Source: Acidihalobacter ferrooxydans (GTDB lineage Bacteria; Pseudomonadota; Gammaproteobacteria; DSM-5130; Acidihalobacteraceae). From it: 64,000 nt of DNA. A program made the position numbers and the translations under genes. Positions 36,215 through 45,227 of the stretch are shown here, piece by piece. Each line of letters opens with the position of its first letter. Within the stretch, counting starts at the first letter, position 1. The stretch is from positions 124,001 through 188,000 of the forward strand of contig NZ_CP019434.1 of assembly GCF_001975725.1 (NCBI RefSeq), written 5' to 3'. A model generated the notes under the pieces. The model searched no databases. It was not told the DNA's origin and saw only the letters and a list, made by a program, of their open reading frames with translations.

Positions 36215-38284
36215 ATGACGCCTGTGGAACTCAAGAAGCTCGAAAACGACCTCTGGGCTGCGGCTGACAACCTGCGCGCCAATTCGGACCTGCGCTCCAG
36301 CGAGTACTCGACGCCGGTGCTCGGGCTGATCTTCCTGCGCTTCGCAGACAATAAGTACAGCCGGTACGAAACCGCCATCCTGGAGGAATACCAAAAGCTC
36401 AAGGGCACGCGGCGGGAGAAGCCGCTGTCCGAGATCGCCATCGAGAAGTGCGGCTTCTACCTGCCGGACCACGCGCGCTACGACCACCTGCTCAAGCTGC
36501 CGGAAGAGCAGGACATCGCCAGGGCCATCAAGGAGGCGATGAACGCCATCGAGGAATACAAGCCCGAGCTGCAGGGCGTGCTGCCCAAGGACGCCTACGC
36601 CGATCTCACGCGTACCGACAAGACCATTCCCAATCAGTTGCTGAAATCCCTCGCCGACATTCCGCGCAATGCCAGCGGCGACGTCTTCGGCCAAATCTAC
36701 GAATACTTCCTCGGCGAGTTCGCCCGCAGCGAGGGTCAGAAGGGCGGCGAATTCTTCACCCCGCGCTCGGTGGTGCGGCTCATGGTCGAGATCATCGAAC
36801 CGCACCACGGCGCGGTGTTCGATCCCGCCTGCGGCTCGGGCGGCATGTTCGTGCAGTCCGCGCAGTTCATCGAGCGGCATCGCGACGTACTCGCCGCCGG
36901 CGACGGCGACATCTACGTCTACGGCCAGGAAAAGACCCTGGAGACGGTCAAGCTCGCGCGCATGAACCTCGCGGTCAACGGCCTGCGCGGCGAGGTCCGC
37001 CAGGCCAACGCCTACTACGAAGATCCCTACGGCGCCTTCGGCCGTTTCGATTTCGTCATGGCCAATCCGCCGTTCAACGTCGACGACGTCAGCCTCTCGC
37101 GGGTCGAGGGCGACGAACGTTTCAACACCTACGGCATTCCGCGCAAGAAGACCAAGGCCAAGAAGGCGGACGAGGGCAAGGAGACCGTGCCCAACGCCAA
37201 TTACCTGTGGATCAACCTGTTCGCCACCTCGCTCAAGCCCGGCGGCCGCGCCGCGCTGGTCATGGCCAACTCCGCCTCCGACGCGCGCCACTCCGAGGCC
37301 GAGATTCGCCGCACCCTGATCGAGAACAACCTCATCTACGGCATGCTCACCCTGCCGTCCAACATGTTCTACACCGTCACCCTGCCGGCCACGCTGTGGT
37401 TCTTCGACAAGGGCAAGCAAGACGACCGCATCCTGTTCGTCGACGCGCGCAACGTCTACACCCAGATCGACCGCGCCCACCGCGAATTCAGCGAGGAACA
37501 GATCCAGAACCTCGCCGTCATCAGCCATCTGCGCCGGGGCCGCCGCGAGCGCTTCGTCGGCCTGATCGACGGCTATTTCGAACAGGGCATGGCGCGCCTG
37601 ACCGAGAACGAGGCGCAGGTCGCGCCGGTGGCCGATCAGCTCCGGGCCGTGCTTGACGATGCCGAGGGCCGGCAGGCCGTGGACGAACTGCTCGACCGCT
37701 GGGTCGGTCTCGAAGCCCTGCGGGAACGCCATGCCGCCTACCGTGCCGAGCATGGCGCGACCAAGGACGTGGATCGCAGGAACGAAGCCCAGCATGCGCT
37801 GCGCCAGGCCTTCGATCCCTTCTTCGCCAAACTGCACGACAGCCTCAAGCGCCTGGACAAGACCGTTCGTCATCACGAGAAGCGCCAGGCCGAACAGGCC
37901 AGGGCGCAAGGCCGGCGCGGTTCGACGGACCGGCAGACCAAGGAACTCAAGGCGACGTTGGAAACCCTGCACGCCGAGGTGAAGAACGCCGAGAGCTGTT
38001 TCCGCCACATTCACTGGCTGCAGGAACGCTTTCCCGAAGCCAGCTACGAGGACGTCACCGGCCTGTGCAAGCTGGCCAGCGTCAAAGAGATCGAGGAACA
38101 GGACTGGTCCCTCAACCCCGGCCGCTACGTCGGCGTGGTGATCGAAGAGGACGGCAAGACGGAAGAAGAGTTCGTCGCCGAACTTTTGGCGATGAATGAG
38201 GAATTGAAGGGATTGAATGATGATGCGCGGGTGTTGGAGGCAGTGATTAGCGACAACATTGCACAGTTGGCGGGGGAGGAATGA
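36215..38284 (+). CDS. hsdM: Type I restriction-modification methyltransferase subunit
   Basis: This 689-residue protein is longer than classical HsdM (about 530) because of a charged, coiled C-terminal extension. An N-terminal helical domain is followed by the N6-adenine methyltransferase domain: motif [12 protein letters not shown] (about 205-215) and motif IV ANPPFN (about 286-291). [11 protein letters not shown] precedes motif I as in other HsdM proteins. With two copies of itself and one HsdS it methylates host DNA; with HsdR added it restricts unmethylated DNA. It overlaps hsdS by four bases. Confidence 0.95.
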   Translation: MTPVELKKLENDLWAAADNLRANSDLRSSEYSTPVLGLIFLRFADNKYSRYETAILEEYQKLKGTRREKPLSEIAIEKCGFYLPDHARYDHLLKLPEEQDIARAIKEAMNAIEEYKPELQGVLPKDAYADLTRTDKTIPNQLLKSLADIPRNASGDVFGQIYEYFLGEFARSEGQKGGEFFTPRSVVRLMVEIIEPHHGAVFDPACGSGGMFVQSAQFIERHRDVLAAGDGDIYVYGQEKTLETVKLARMNLAVNGLRGEVRQANAYYEDPYGAFGRFDFVMANPPFNVDDVSLSRVEGDERFNTYGIPRKKTKAKKADEGKETVPNANYLWINLFATSLKPGGRAALVMANSASDARHSEAEIRRTLIENNLIYGMLTLPSNMFYTVTLPATLWFFDKGKQDDRILFVDARNVYTQIDRAHREFSEEQIQNLAVISHLRRGRRERFVGLIDGYFEQGMARLTENEAQVAPVADQLRAVLDDAEGRQAVDELLDRWVGLEALRERHAAYRAEHGATKDVDRRNEAQHALRQAFDPFFAKLHDSLKRLDKTVRHHEKRQAEQARAQGRRGSTDRQTKELKATLETLHAEVKNAESCFRHIHWLQERFPEASYEDVTGLCKLASVKEIEEQDWSLNPGRYVGVVIEEDGKTEEEFVAELLAMNEELKGLNDDARVLEAVISDNIAQLAGEE

Positions 38285-39441
38285 CAACCGCTATGGGCCG
38301 AGGGCCAAGTTTCAATGAGATCAATCTTGGCGATGCGGTGACCTTTCAACGTGGTTTTGACATCACGAAGAATGAGCAGACGGAAGGGGTCGTGCCTATC
38401 GTTTCCTCTTCTGGCGTTTCAAGTTTCCATAGTCGGTGGAAGTCTAGAGGACCAGGAGTAGTCATCGGACGTAAGGGGACACTTGGTACTGTCCATTACT
38501 TGCGAGCTGATTTCTGGCCACATGACACAACGTTGTGGGTCAAAGATTTCAAAGGGAATGACCCTCGCCTGATCTATTATTTTTTAAAAACCTTGCACTT
38601 GGAAAATTTTGATACAGGAGCGTCAAATCCAACCCTGAATCGGAACCACCTTCACAAAATTAAGGTTGTTTTCCCCGCTTCGTGTATTCAGAAAAAGATC
38701 GCCGCCATCCTCTCCGCGTACGACGACCTGATCGAAAACAACCGGCGCCGCATCGCGCTGCTGGAAAAGATGGCCGAGGAAATCTACCGCGAGTGGTTCG
38801 TGCGCATGCGCTTTCCCGGTCATGAGCAGACGAAGTTCGAGAAGGGTGTGCCGGAGGGGTGGACAGCATCCCGATTTGACAATTTCTGTGTTCTCCAGCG
38901 TGGCTATGATCTTCCGGATGCTGACATTGAGGATGGGGAGTATCCAGTTATTGCGTCGACCTCAATCAAGGCATATGACAAGCACTACAAGGTTGGTCCA
39001 CCTGTAATCACCACAGGCAGGTCGGGCAGTCTCGGAAGTGTGCTATATGTGAACTCACATGCATGGCCGTTGAATACGACGCTCTATGTAAAAGATTTCT
39101 GCGGTAATTCACCCTACCTGATCTATTTCACTCTTAAGAATATGGGGCTTGAAAACTTCAACTCTGGTGCTGGCGTACCAACACTGAATCGTAATCACCT
39201 CAATGGAATTTTCATCCTCATTCCGCCCAAGGAAATTCAAGCAGCTTTTGATGATCAGATTACAAAACTCTTTCGCCAGAAAGAGAATTTTGAAAAGCAA
39301 ATTGAGCTTCTTGCCCAGGTTCGCGATACCCTTCTCCCGCGCCTGATCTCCGGCAAACTCGCAGTCGAAAATCTTGACGTCCGTTTCCCTCCCTCCATGA
39401 CGGAAGCGGGCAATAACGTTTCGGAGGCGGCGCTTAGTTAA
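38281..39441 (+). CDS. hsdS: Type I restriction-modification specificity subunit
   Basis: This 386-residue protein has two target-recognition domains, at about 10-135 and 195-320. They are separated by a conserved helical spacer (KKIAAILSAYDDLIENNRRR onward) and followed by a second conserved helix (LAQVRDTLLPRLISGKL). The two recognition domains resemble each other closely: QRGFD/QRGYD, GRKGTLG/GRSGSLG, TTLWVKDFKGN/TTLYVKDFCGN and PTLNRNHL in both. The recognition domains are visibly more AT-rich than the flanking genes, usual for hsdS. Its stop codon lies inside a perfect 34-bp palindrome. Confidence 0.95.
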   Translation: MTTAMGRGPSFNEINLGDAVTFQRGFDITKNEQTEGVVPIVSSSGVSSFHSRWKSRGPGVVIGRKGTLGTVHYLRADFWPHDTTLWVKDFKGNDPRLIYYFLKTLHLENFDTGASNPTLNRNHLHKIKVVFPASCIQKKIAAILSAYDDLIENNRRRIALLEKMAEEIYREWFVRMRFPGHEQTKFEKGVPEGWTASRFDNFCVLQRGYDLPDADIEDGEYPVIASTSIKAYDKHYKVGPPVITTGRSGSLGSVLYVNSHAWPLNTTLYVKDFCGNSPYLIYFTLKNMGLENFNSGAGVPTLNRNHLNGIFILIPPKEIQAAFDDQITKLFRQKENFEKQIELLAQVRDTLLPRLISGKLAVENLDVRFPPSMTEAGNNVSEAALS

Positions 39442-39466
39442 GGGAAACGCGTTTCCCTTAACTAAG
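39433..39466. repeat. Perfect 34-bp palindrome spanning the hsdS stop codon
   Basis: The left half runs CTTAGTTAAGGGAAACG (39433-39449) and the right half is its exact complement (39450-39466), without a spacer. It contains the hsdS stop TAA and its mirror. As RNA it folds into a long hairpin with a minimal CGCG loop, but no T-run follows. It could be an mRNA 3' boundary, a protein-binding site or a recombination point ahead of the toxin-antitoxin pair. Confidence 0.9.
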
Positions 39467-39663
39467 CCATGGGCCAAGTTAAAGTACCTTTATCGATCTG
39501 TCGGCTGGGCGAATGGGTTTGAGGCGCCGTCGACTGCTGCCAAGTCGTTTTTGCATATTGGCATCTGGAGTAGGTGTTTCGCTTATTTCGTTTGATGCGA
39601 TTGTTTCGTATACTCCGTTGCAGAGCAGTAAGTGCCCGACATGCAAGCCAGGAGGGAAGCATC

Positions 39664-40119
39664 ATGGCTGGACCTGCCGAAACACTGGACACCGTGCTCG
39701 ACGAGCACGACGCCGCGCTGGCGCAGGCGGCGCAGCGCTGCCTGATGGCGGCGCTGGATCATCCGCACGCGGCGAAGATCAAGCTGGTGGCCGATGGCGA
39801 GGAGATGCCTGCCGTCGAACTGCCGCCCAAGGTGCTGCGCTTCATGGCCGATCTGCTGGGTCTGATGGGCCAGCGCCAGCCGGTGATGCTGGTACCGCAG
39901 AAGCACGAGCTCTCGACCCAGGAGGCGGCGGCGCTTCTGAACGTTTCGCGGCCCTTCGTGGTCAAGCAGATCGAGGCCGGGCGCCTGCCGGCGCGCAAGG
40001 TGGGGCGGCATCGGCGCGTGCTGTTCGAGGATCTGATGGCCTACCAGCAGTCGCTGCGCCGGGAAACGGAAGACGCATTGCAGGCCTTGGCCGACGAGGG
40101 CCAGGAGCTGGACATCTGA
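39664..40119 (+). CDS. HTH (excisionase-like) antitoxin-type protein
   Basis: ATG 39664 follows AGGAGGG; the frame is open from 39574 but that stretch is unlikely to be translated. The 151-residue protein has an N-terminal helical part and a C-terminal MerR/excisionase-like DNA-binding domain at about 85-135 (LSTQEAAALLNVSRPFVVKQ, then RLPARKVGRHRRVLFEDL). This arrangement is typical of antitoxins paired with PIN-domain toxins. It sits between hsdS and hsdR and is followed 30 bases later by a PIN gene. It probably represses its own promoter; GGAGTA/TACTCC arms at 39567 and 39610 could be an operator. Confidence 0.82.
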   Translation: MAGPAETLDTVLDEHDAALAQAAQRCLMAALDHPHAAKIKLVADGEEMPAVELPPKVLRFMADLLGLMGQRQPVMLVPQKHELSTQEAAALLNVSRPFVVKQIEAGRLPARKVGRHRRVLFEDLMAYQQSLRRETEDALQALADEGQELDI

Positions 40120-40149
40120 TGCGCGCGGCCGCGGAGCGAGGGGCCTGAG

Positions 40150-40731
40150 ATGGCCGGTTCGGCACGCTATACGGCGATTCTCGACGCCTGCGTGCTGTAT
40201 CCGGCGTCGCTGCGCGATCTGTTGCTGTCGCTGGCCCGCGACGGCCTGTACCACGCGCGCTGGAGCGAACGGATTGAAGACGAATGGATGCGCAACCTGC
40301 TTGCGCAAAGACCGGATATCCCCGAAGACCGGCTACGGCATGTCCGTGCGCTGATGGCGCGGGCCGTGCCGGACAGCCTGGTGACGGGTTGGGAAGGCAT
40401 TCTGGACGGCCTGCCCGAGTTGCCGGACGCGGACGACCGCCACGTGCTGGCCGCCGCCATCTGCGGGCATGCCGATGCGATCATCACCTTCAATCTGAAG
40501 GATTTTCCGACCGATGTGCTGGCGCCTTTCTCGCTCGAGGCCCTGCACCCCGACGATTTCCTGCTCAATCAGCTGGAACTCGATCCCATCGCGGCGCTGC
40601 GTTCGATCAAGGCGATGCGCGCCCGCTGGCGCAAGCCGCCGGTGTCCGCGCAGGAGTTGGCCGCTACGCTGGAAAAACTCGGCCTGCCGATGACCGCCGC
40701 GCGCTTGCGCGAGCTGGCAGACCTGATCTGA
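40150..40731 (+). CDS. PIN-domain toxin-type ribonuclease
   Basis: This 193-residue protein has the PIN fold. Acidic active-site residues appear in order: Asp of ILDACVLYP, Glu of WSERIEDEW, Asp of PDADDRHVLAAAI and the Asp of TFNLKDFP. PIN toxins of this size cleave RNA and are neutralised by their cognate DNA-binding partner, here the gene just upstream. Its stop is eight bases before hsdR, so toxin and restriction subunit are likely co-transcribed. A restriction-linked abortive-infection role is plausible but unproven. Confidence 0.85.
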   Translation: MAGSARYTAILDACVLYPASLRDLLLSLARDGLYHARWSERIEDEWMRNLLAQRPDIPEDRLRHVRALMARAVPDSLVTGWEGILDGLPELPDADDRHVLAAAICGHADAIITFNLKDFPTDVLAPFSLEALHPDDFLLNQLELDPIAALRSIKAMRARWRKPPVSAQELAATLEKLGLPMTAARLRELADLI

Positions 40732-40739
40732 GCAACGAC

Positions 40740-43700
40740 ATGCCCAACTTCATCTCTGAAGACCAGATCGAACAGGCCCTGTTGCAGCATCTGCACGGCT
40801 ACGACGTGCTGATCTGCCACACGGCCGAGGCGGAGGACCTGAACGACGGTTCGGGGCGCGGAGACAAGCGGGAGGTCATCCTGATGGACCGCCTGCGCGA
40901 GGCGACGCTGCGGCTGAATCCGGGGATTCCCGAATCGGTGGTCGACGCGGCGCTGGCGGGGTTGGCGGACCGGCGTCAGGCGATGTCGCCGGTGGCGGCG
41001 AACCAGGCGGTGGACGGTCTGCTCCGCGACGGTATTCCGGTCGAGTTCGAGGACGCGCAGGGCCGCAAGCAGCAGGAGCGGCTGCGGGTGATCGATTTCA
41101 ACGATTCCGCGGCTAACCGCTTCCTCGCCGTGTCGCAGCTGTGGATCAGGGGCGAGCGCTACTGGCGCCGGCCGGACGTGCTGCTCTACGTCAACGGCCT
41201 GCCGCTGGTGTTCATCGAGCTGAAGAACTCCAACGTCAAGCTCCGGGCGGCGTTCGACGACAACCTGACTCACTATCGGCACGACATCCCGCAGCTGTTC
41301 CTGAGCAACGCCTTCTGCATCCTGTCCAACGGCATCGAGACCAAGGTGGGCAGTATCACCGCTGGCTGGGAGCACTTCTTCAACTGGCTGCGGGTGGAGG
41401 ACGAGAAGGAGAAGCTCGACCGGGCGCTCATCCGCGAGGAGGGCACGAGCCTGGAGCGGGCCGTGGCCGGTCTGTGTGCGCCGGCGCGGCTGCTGGACTA
41501 CGTGGAGAACTTCGTCCTCTACTACAAGGACACGCAGAAGATCATCGCGCAGAACCACCAGTTCATCGGCGTGAACAACGCCTACCGGGCGTTTCTGCAG
41601 CGCCAGGAGAAGCGGGGGCGGCTGGGCGTGTTCTGGCACACGCAGGGCTCGGGCAAGAGCTTTTCGATGATCTTTTACGCGCGCAAGATCTTCCGCAAGC
41701 TCATCGGCAACTTCACCTTCGTGGTGGTGACCGACCGCGAGGACCTGGACGGGCAGATCTATCGCAACTTCCTCAACACGGACACGGTGAAGAAGCACGA
41801 GGCGGCGCAGCCGCGCAACGGCGAGGAGATGCGCCGTTTCCTGGGCCAGAACAAGCGCATCGTGTTCACCCTGATCCAGAAATTCCGCTACGACCGGGGC
41901 CGGGATTACCCGCTGCTGTCGGACCGCGACGACATCGTGGTGATCGTCGACGAGGCGCACCGCACGCAGTACAAGTCGCTGGCCGAGAACATGCGCCGCG
42001 GCCTGCCCAACGCGCAGTATCTGGCGTTCACCGGCACGCCGCTGCTGGGGCGCGAGCGCAAGACCAACGCGTGGTTCGGCGACTACGTGTCGGAGTACAA
42101 CTTCCAGCAGTCGATGGACGACGGGGCGACGGTGCCGCTGTACTACGAGAAGCGGGTGCCGGAAGTGCTGATCCAGAACGAGAGCCTGAGCGACGAGTTC
42201 TACGAGATTCTGGAAGACGAGAACCTGGACGAGGCGCAGCAGACCAAGCTGGAAAAGCGCTTCGCGCAGGAGGTCGAGGTCATCAAGCGCGACGACCGCC
42301 TGGAAACCCTCGCCAAGGACATCGTCTACCACTTTCCGCGCCGCGGCTATCGAGGCAAGGGCATCGTGGTGTGCGTGGACAAGTTCACCGCAGTGCGCAT
42401 GTGCGACAAGGTGCAGGCGCACTGGAAGGCGGCCATCAAGGCGCTGACGGGGCGCATCGGCAAGTCGCAGAGCGATGTGGAGAAGGCGCGCCTGACCAAG
42501 ATCCGCGACTACATGCGCGGGGTCGGGATGGCGGTGATCGTGAGCGAGGAGAACGGCGAGGAGGAGAAGTTCAAGCGCCAGAAGCTCGACATCAAGCCGC
42601 ACCGCGAGCGCATGAACCGGCTGGACAAGAACGGCCACGACGTGGAGTACAACTTCAAGGACCCGGACGATCCGCTGCAGCTGGTGTTCGTGTGCGCGAT
42701 GTGGCTGACCGGCTTCGACGCGCCGACCGTGTCGACGCTGTATCTCGACAAGCCGATGAAGGACCACACGCTGATGCAGACCATCGCGCGGGCCAATCGC
42801 GTGACCTCGCATCTGATCGACGGCGTGGACAAGCGCAACGGCGAGATCGTCGACTACTACAACGTGTTCCGCAACATGAAGAAGGCGCTGCGGGACTACG
42901 CCCAGGGGCAGGAGGGCCTGGACGAACCGCCGGTGCGGGAAAAGGCCGAGCTGTTCGGGCTGCTGGACGACGCGGTCGAGCAGGGACTGGCGTTCTGTCG
43001 GGAGCGGGGCGTGGCGCTGGACGCCGTGCTGAAGTCGGCGGACACGTTCAGGAACGTGAACCTGTTCAAGGAGGCGGCGGACGTGCTGCTCGGCAACGAC
43101 GAGTGGCGCAAGACCTTCAACGTCTACGAGAACACGATCGGCTCGCTGTACGAGGCCTGCAAGCCGGAGATACTGGGGCGCGACGTGGTGCGCCGGGTGG
43201 CGGCGTTCGAGTACCTGCGCGGCGTGATCGACAGCATCCTGGAGCAGACGGACATCGACGCGGTCGGTCAGCGCATCGCTGAGCTGCTGGACGAAAGCGT
43301 CGTGGTGGACCCGACGCACGGCTTCGCGGCGGTCAGGGAGCCGGGCGGACACTATCAGCAGATCAAGCAGAGCAAGGTCTGGGACCTCAGCCGGATCGAT
43401 TTCGACAGGTTGCGCGGGGATTTCAAGGCGGCCGAGTACAAGCACATCGAGATTGCCGATCTGCGCGCGTTCATCGAGCAGAAGCTCGACATGATGCTGA
43501 AGCAGAATCTGACCCGCACAAACTTCGCGCAGCGCCTGCAGCAGATCATCGACACCTACAACGCGGGCGGATCGTCGACGGAGAACTATTTCGAGGATCT
43601 GGTGAAATTCACCCGGGACCTGCGCAGCGAGGACGAACGGCACATCCGCGAAGGCCTGAGCGAAGAGGAGCTGGAGCTGTTCGACCTGCTAAAAAAGGAC

Positions 43701-43964
43701 GCGATGACGCAGAAGGAGACGCAGGCGGTCAAGCTCGCCGCCAAGGCGCTGCTGCATCGCCTGATGCAGGAGCATCCCAAGGTGCTGGTGCAGGACTGGT
43801 TCCGCGATTCGCGCAGCCAGAAGGTGGTGCGGGCGACGGTCGAGGAAGTGCTGGACCGCGAGTTGCCGGAGAGCTTCGACCGCAAGGTGTTCAAGGAAAA
43901 ATGCGACAACGTGTTCGAGACGATGCTGGACTATGCGGCGCAGGGGCTGCGGTGGGTGGCGTGA
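40740..43964 (+). CDS. hsdR: Type I restriction-modification restriction/translocase subunit
   Basis: The start at ATG 40740 (MPNFISEDQIEQALLQ) is the HsdR-like N-terminus; the open frame runs back to 40284 through the PIN gene and is rejected. The 1074-residue protein has an N-terminal nuclease domain (PDVLLYVNGLPLVFIELKN, with the E-x-K core), a superfamily 2 translocase (Walker A HTQGSGKSFSM, DEAH motif VIVDEAHRTQ, FTGTPLL) and a C-terminal helical domain that docks on HsdM. It provides ATP-driven DNA translocation and cleavage. All key motifs are intact, so the system looks functional. Confidence 0.95.
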   Translation: MPNFISEDQIEQALLQHLHGYDVLICHTAEAEDLNDGSGRGDKREVILMDRLREATLRLNPGIPESVVDAALAGLADRRQAMSPVAANQAVDGLLRDGIPVEFEDAQGRKQQERLRVIDFNDSAANRFLAVSQLWIRGERYWRRPDVLLYVNGLPLVFIELKNSNVKLRAAFDDNLTHYRHDIPQLFLSNAFCILSNGIETKVGSITAGWEHFFNWLRVEDEKEKLDRALIREEGTSLERAVAGLCAPARLLDYVENFVLYYKDTQKIIAQNHQFIGVNNAYRAFLQRQEKRGRLGVFWHTQGSGKSFSMIFYARKIFRKLIGNFTFVVVTDREDLDGQIYRNFLNTDTVKKHEAAQPRNGEEMRRFLGQNKRIVFTLIQKFRYDRGRDYPLLSDRDDIVVIVDEAHRTQYKSLAENMRRGLPNAQYLAFTGTPLLGRERKTNAWFGDYVSEYNFQQSMDDGATVPLYYEKRVPEVLIQNESLSDEFYEILEDENLDEAQQTKLEKRFAQEVEVIKRDDRLETLAKDIVYHFPRRGYRGKGIVVCVDKFTAVRMCDKVQAHWKAAIKALTGRIGKSQSDVEKARLTKIRDYMRGVGMAVIVSEENGEEEKFKRQKLDIKPHRERMNRLDKNGHDVEYNFKDPDDPLQLVFVCAMWLTGFDAPTVSTLYLDKPMKDHTLMQTIARANRVTSHLIDGVDKRNGEIVDYYNVFRNMKKALRDYAQGQEGLDEPPVREKAELFGLLDDAVEQGLAFCRERGVALDAVLKSADTFRNVNLFKEAADVLLGNDEWRKTFNVYENTIGSLYEACKPEILGRDVVRRVAAFEYLRGVIDSILEQTDIDAVGQRIAELLDESVVVDPTHGFAAVREPGGHYQQIKQSKVWDLSRIDFDRLRGDFKAAEYKHIEIADLRAFIEQKLDMMLKQNLTRTNFAQRLQQIIDTYNAGGSSTENYFEDLVKFTRDLRSEDERHIREGLSEEELELFDLLKKDAMTQKETQAVKLAAKALLHRLMQEHPKVLVQDWFRDSRSQKVVRATVEEVLDRELPESFDRKVFKEKCDNVFETMLDYAAQGLRWVA

Positions 43965-43994
43965 CGAACTTGCGGTATCGGTGGGGGAAACGAG

Positions 43995-44873
43995 ATGGCC
44001 AGACGCAGAACGAGCTTCATTGAGGATGTGGTCGAACTGACCAGCCGGGTGCCGTGGTGGGTCGGTGTCGTGCTGGCGGTGGTCGCGTATTTGATACTGC
44101 ATGCGGTGGCGATGCGTGAAACCGCGCCGGCGACCGATTTGCGCGCAGCCGGAAACATGGCCGCGGCGCAGTTGTTCAAGACGCTTGCGTTCTTCGGCCA
44201 ATACCTTTTGTCCGGCGCCTTCCTGCTCGGCGCGCTGATTTCCTGGTTGAAACAGCGCAAGCGAACGCGCCTGCTGGACGAAACGACGGCTGCGGGGAAA
44301 CCGGCCGCGGCGCTGGATATGGACTGGCGCGAGTTCGAAATGCTGGTCGGCTAGGTGTTTCGGCGCAAGGGGTATTCCGTCGCCGAGACGGGCGGTAACG
44401 GGCCGGATGGCGGCGTGGACCTCGTGCTGAAAAGAGATGGCGAGACGTTTTTCGTGCAATGCAAGCAGTGGCGGGCGTACAAGGTTGGCGTCGGTGTCGT
44501 GCGTGAACTGTACGGTGTGATGTCGGCGAAAGGGGCCACCGGCGGGTTCGTGGTGACTTCGGGTGAATTCACGCGGGACGCGATCGCGTTTGCCGATGGG
44601 CGGAACATTGAACTCATCGCGGGCGACCGTCTCTCGGCGCTGATCGTGGCCGCCAAGTCGGCGCGCGCTACGCCTGCCGCGCCGCAGTCTGCTGCGGTGA
44701 AGGTTTCCCCGGTGCCCAAGGTGATGGAGCCGGAGAAAGCGAGTCCCGCATGCCCACGCTGCGGTGGGCCGATGGTGCGCCGCGTCGCCAGGCAGGGTGC
44801 CAATGCCGGCAGGTCGTTCTGGGGTTGCGCGGATTTCCCCAAGTGCCGAGGCATTGTGCCGATCGATCGATAG
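43995..44873 (+). pseudogene. Membrane-anchored Mrr-like restriction endonuclease with in-frame amber stop
   Basis: One reading frame of 292 codons is broken by a single TAG at 44352-44354. Before it: two membrane helices (about residues 20-40 and 65-85) and the start of the nuclease fold (MDWREFEMLVG). After it: FRRKGYSVAETGGNGPDGG, the catalytic D...QxK core (VDLVLKRDGETFFVQCKQW), VVTSGEFT, and a topoisomerase-type zinc ribbon (CPRCGG, WGCADFPKCRG). Relatives have Glu at the stop position, so one G-to-T change (GAG to TAG) would explain it. A GTG codon immediately follows the stop, so separate translation of the soluble half (44355-44873) is conceivable. Mrr-like enzymes cut modified or foreign DNA. 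Confidence 0.85.
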
Positions 44874-44971
44874 CCAGGGCCAGGCGTTGCATCTCGGATC
44901 ATTCGGTTTGGCTTGTCAAGGCAGCGTTTACCAGGCGCTGAAACACGTCCGTTAGTAAAGTTTTCGGAACG

Positions 44972-45079
44972 TATGCGAACGGCATACTCATCTTCGAATC
45001 CGATGCGCAGCAGGTCGAGGTTCGGCTGGAAGGCGAGACCGTCGGGCTGACGCAGCGGCAGATGGGCGAGTTGTTCGAC
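44972..45079 (+). pseudogene. RhuM-family protein, N-terminal remnant
   Basis: About 36 codons read without interruption as ILIFESDAQQVEVRLEGE, then TVGLTQRQMGELFD. This is the conserved N-terminus of RhuM/virulence-type proteins often found in restriction islands. There is no start codon in frame, and the sequence ends where repeat A2 begins. The remaining bases of the gap 44874-45227 show no other gene. Confidence 0.65.
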
Positions 45080-45180
45080 CAGGAGCCTGTCGGACCTGGA
45101 GGATCGAAGCGAGGCGAGTGGGGAATGGGCCCATTATCCCACCGCCGCAGCCGATTCCTTCCAGGTCCGACAGGCTCCTG
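45080..45180. repeat. Repeat family A, short copy (A2, 101 bp) with perfect 21-bp terminal inverted repeats
   Basis: The ends carry perfect arms (AGGAGCCTGTCGGACCTGGA at 45081-45100 and its exact complement at 45160-45179, plus one outer pair). Compared with A1 the interior lacks about 62 bases. It truncates the RhuM remnant. Confidence 0.88.
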
Positions 45181-45227
45181 CTATTACTCTACGGTCCACA
45201 CAGAGACCGGTTAGGTGGAGAAGACGA

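Noticed and set aside
35978-38287. 769-codon open frame on the minus strand
   Set aside because: Antisense to hsdM and extends into its neighbour's start; no domain recognised.
38281-39441. Phase-variable or truncated hsdS
   Set aside because: Both recognition domains and both conserved helices are complete and in one frame; no simple-sequence tract or second partial hsdS was seen.
40284-40739. N-terminal extension of hsdR
   Set aside because: The frame is open but overlaps the PIN toxin gene in another frame; the HsdR-like N-terminus begins at 40740.
40569-43643. 1024-codon open frame on the minus strand
   Set aside because: It lies wholly antisense to hsdR, whose motifs are intact; long antisense frames are expected in GC-rich genes.
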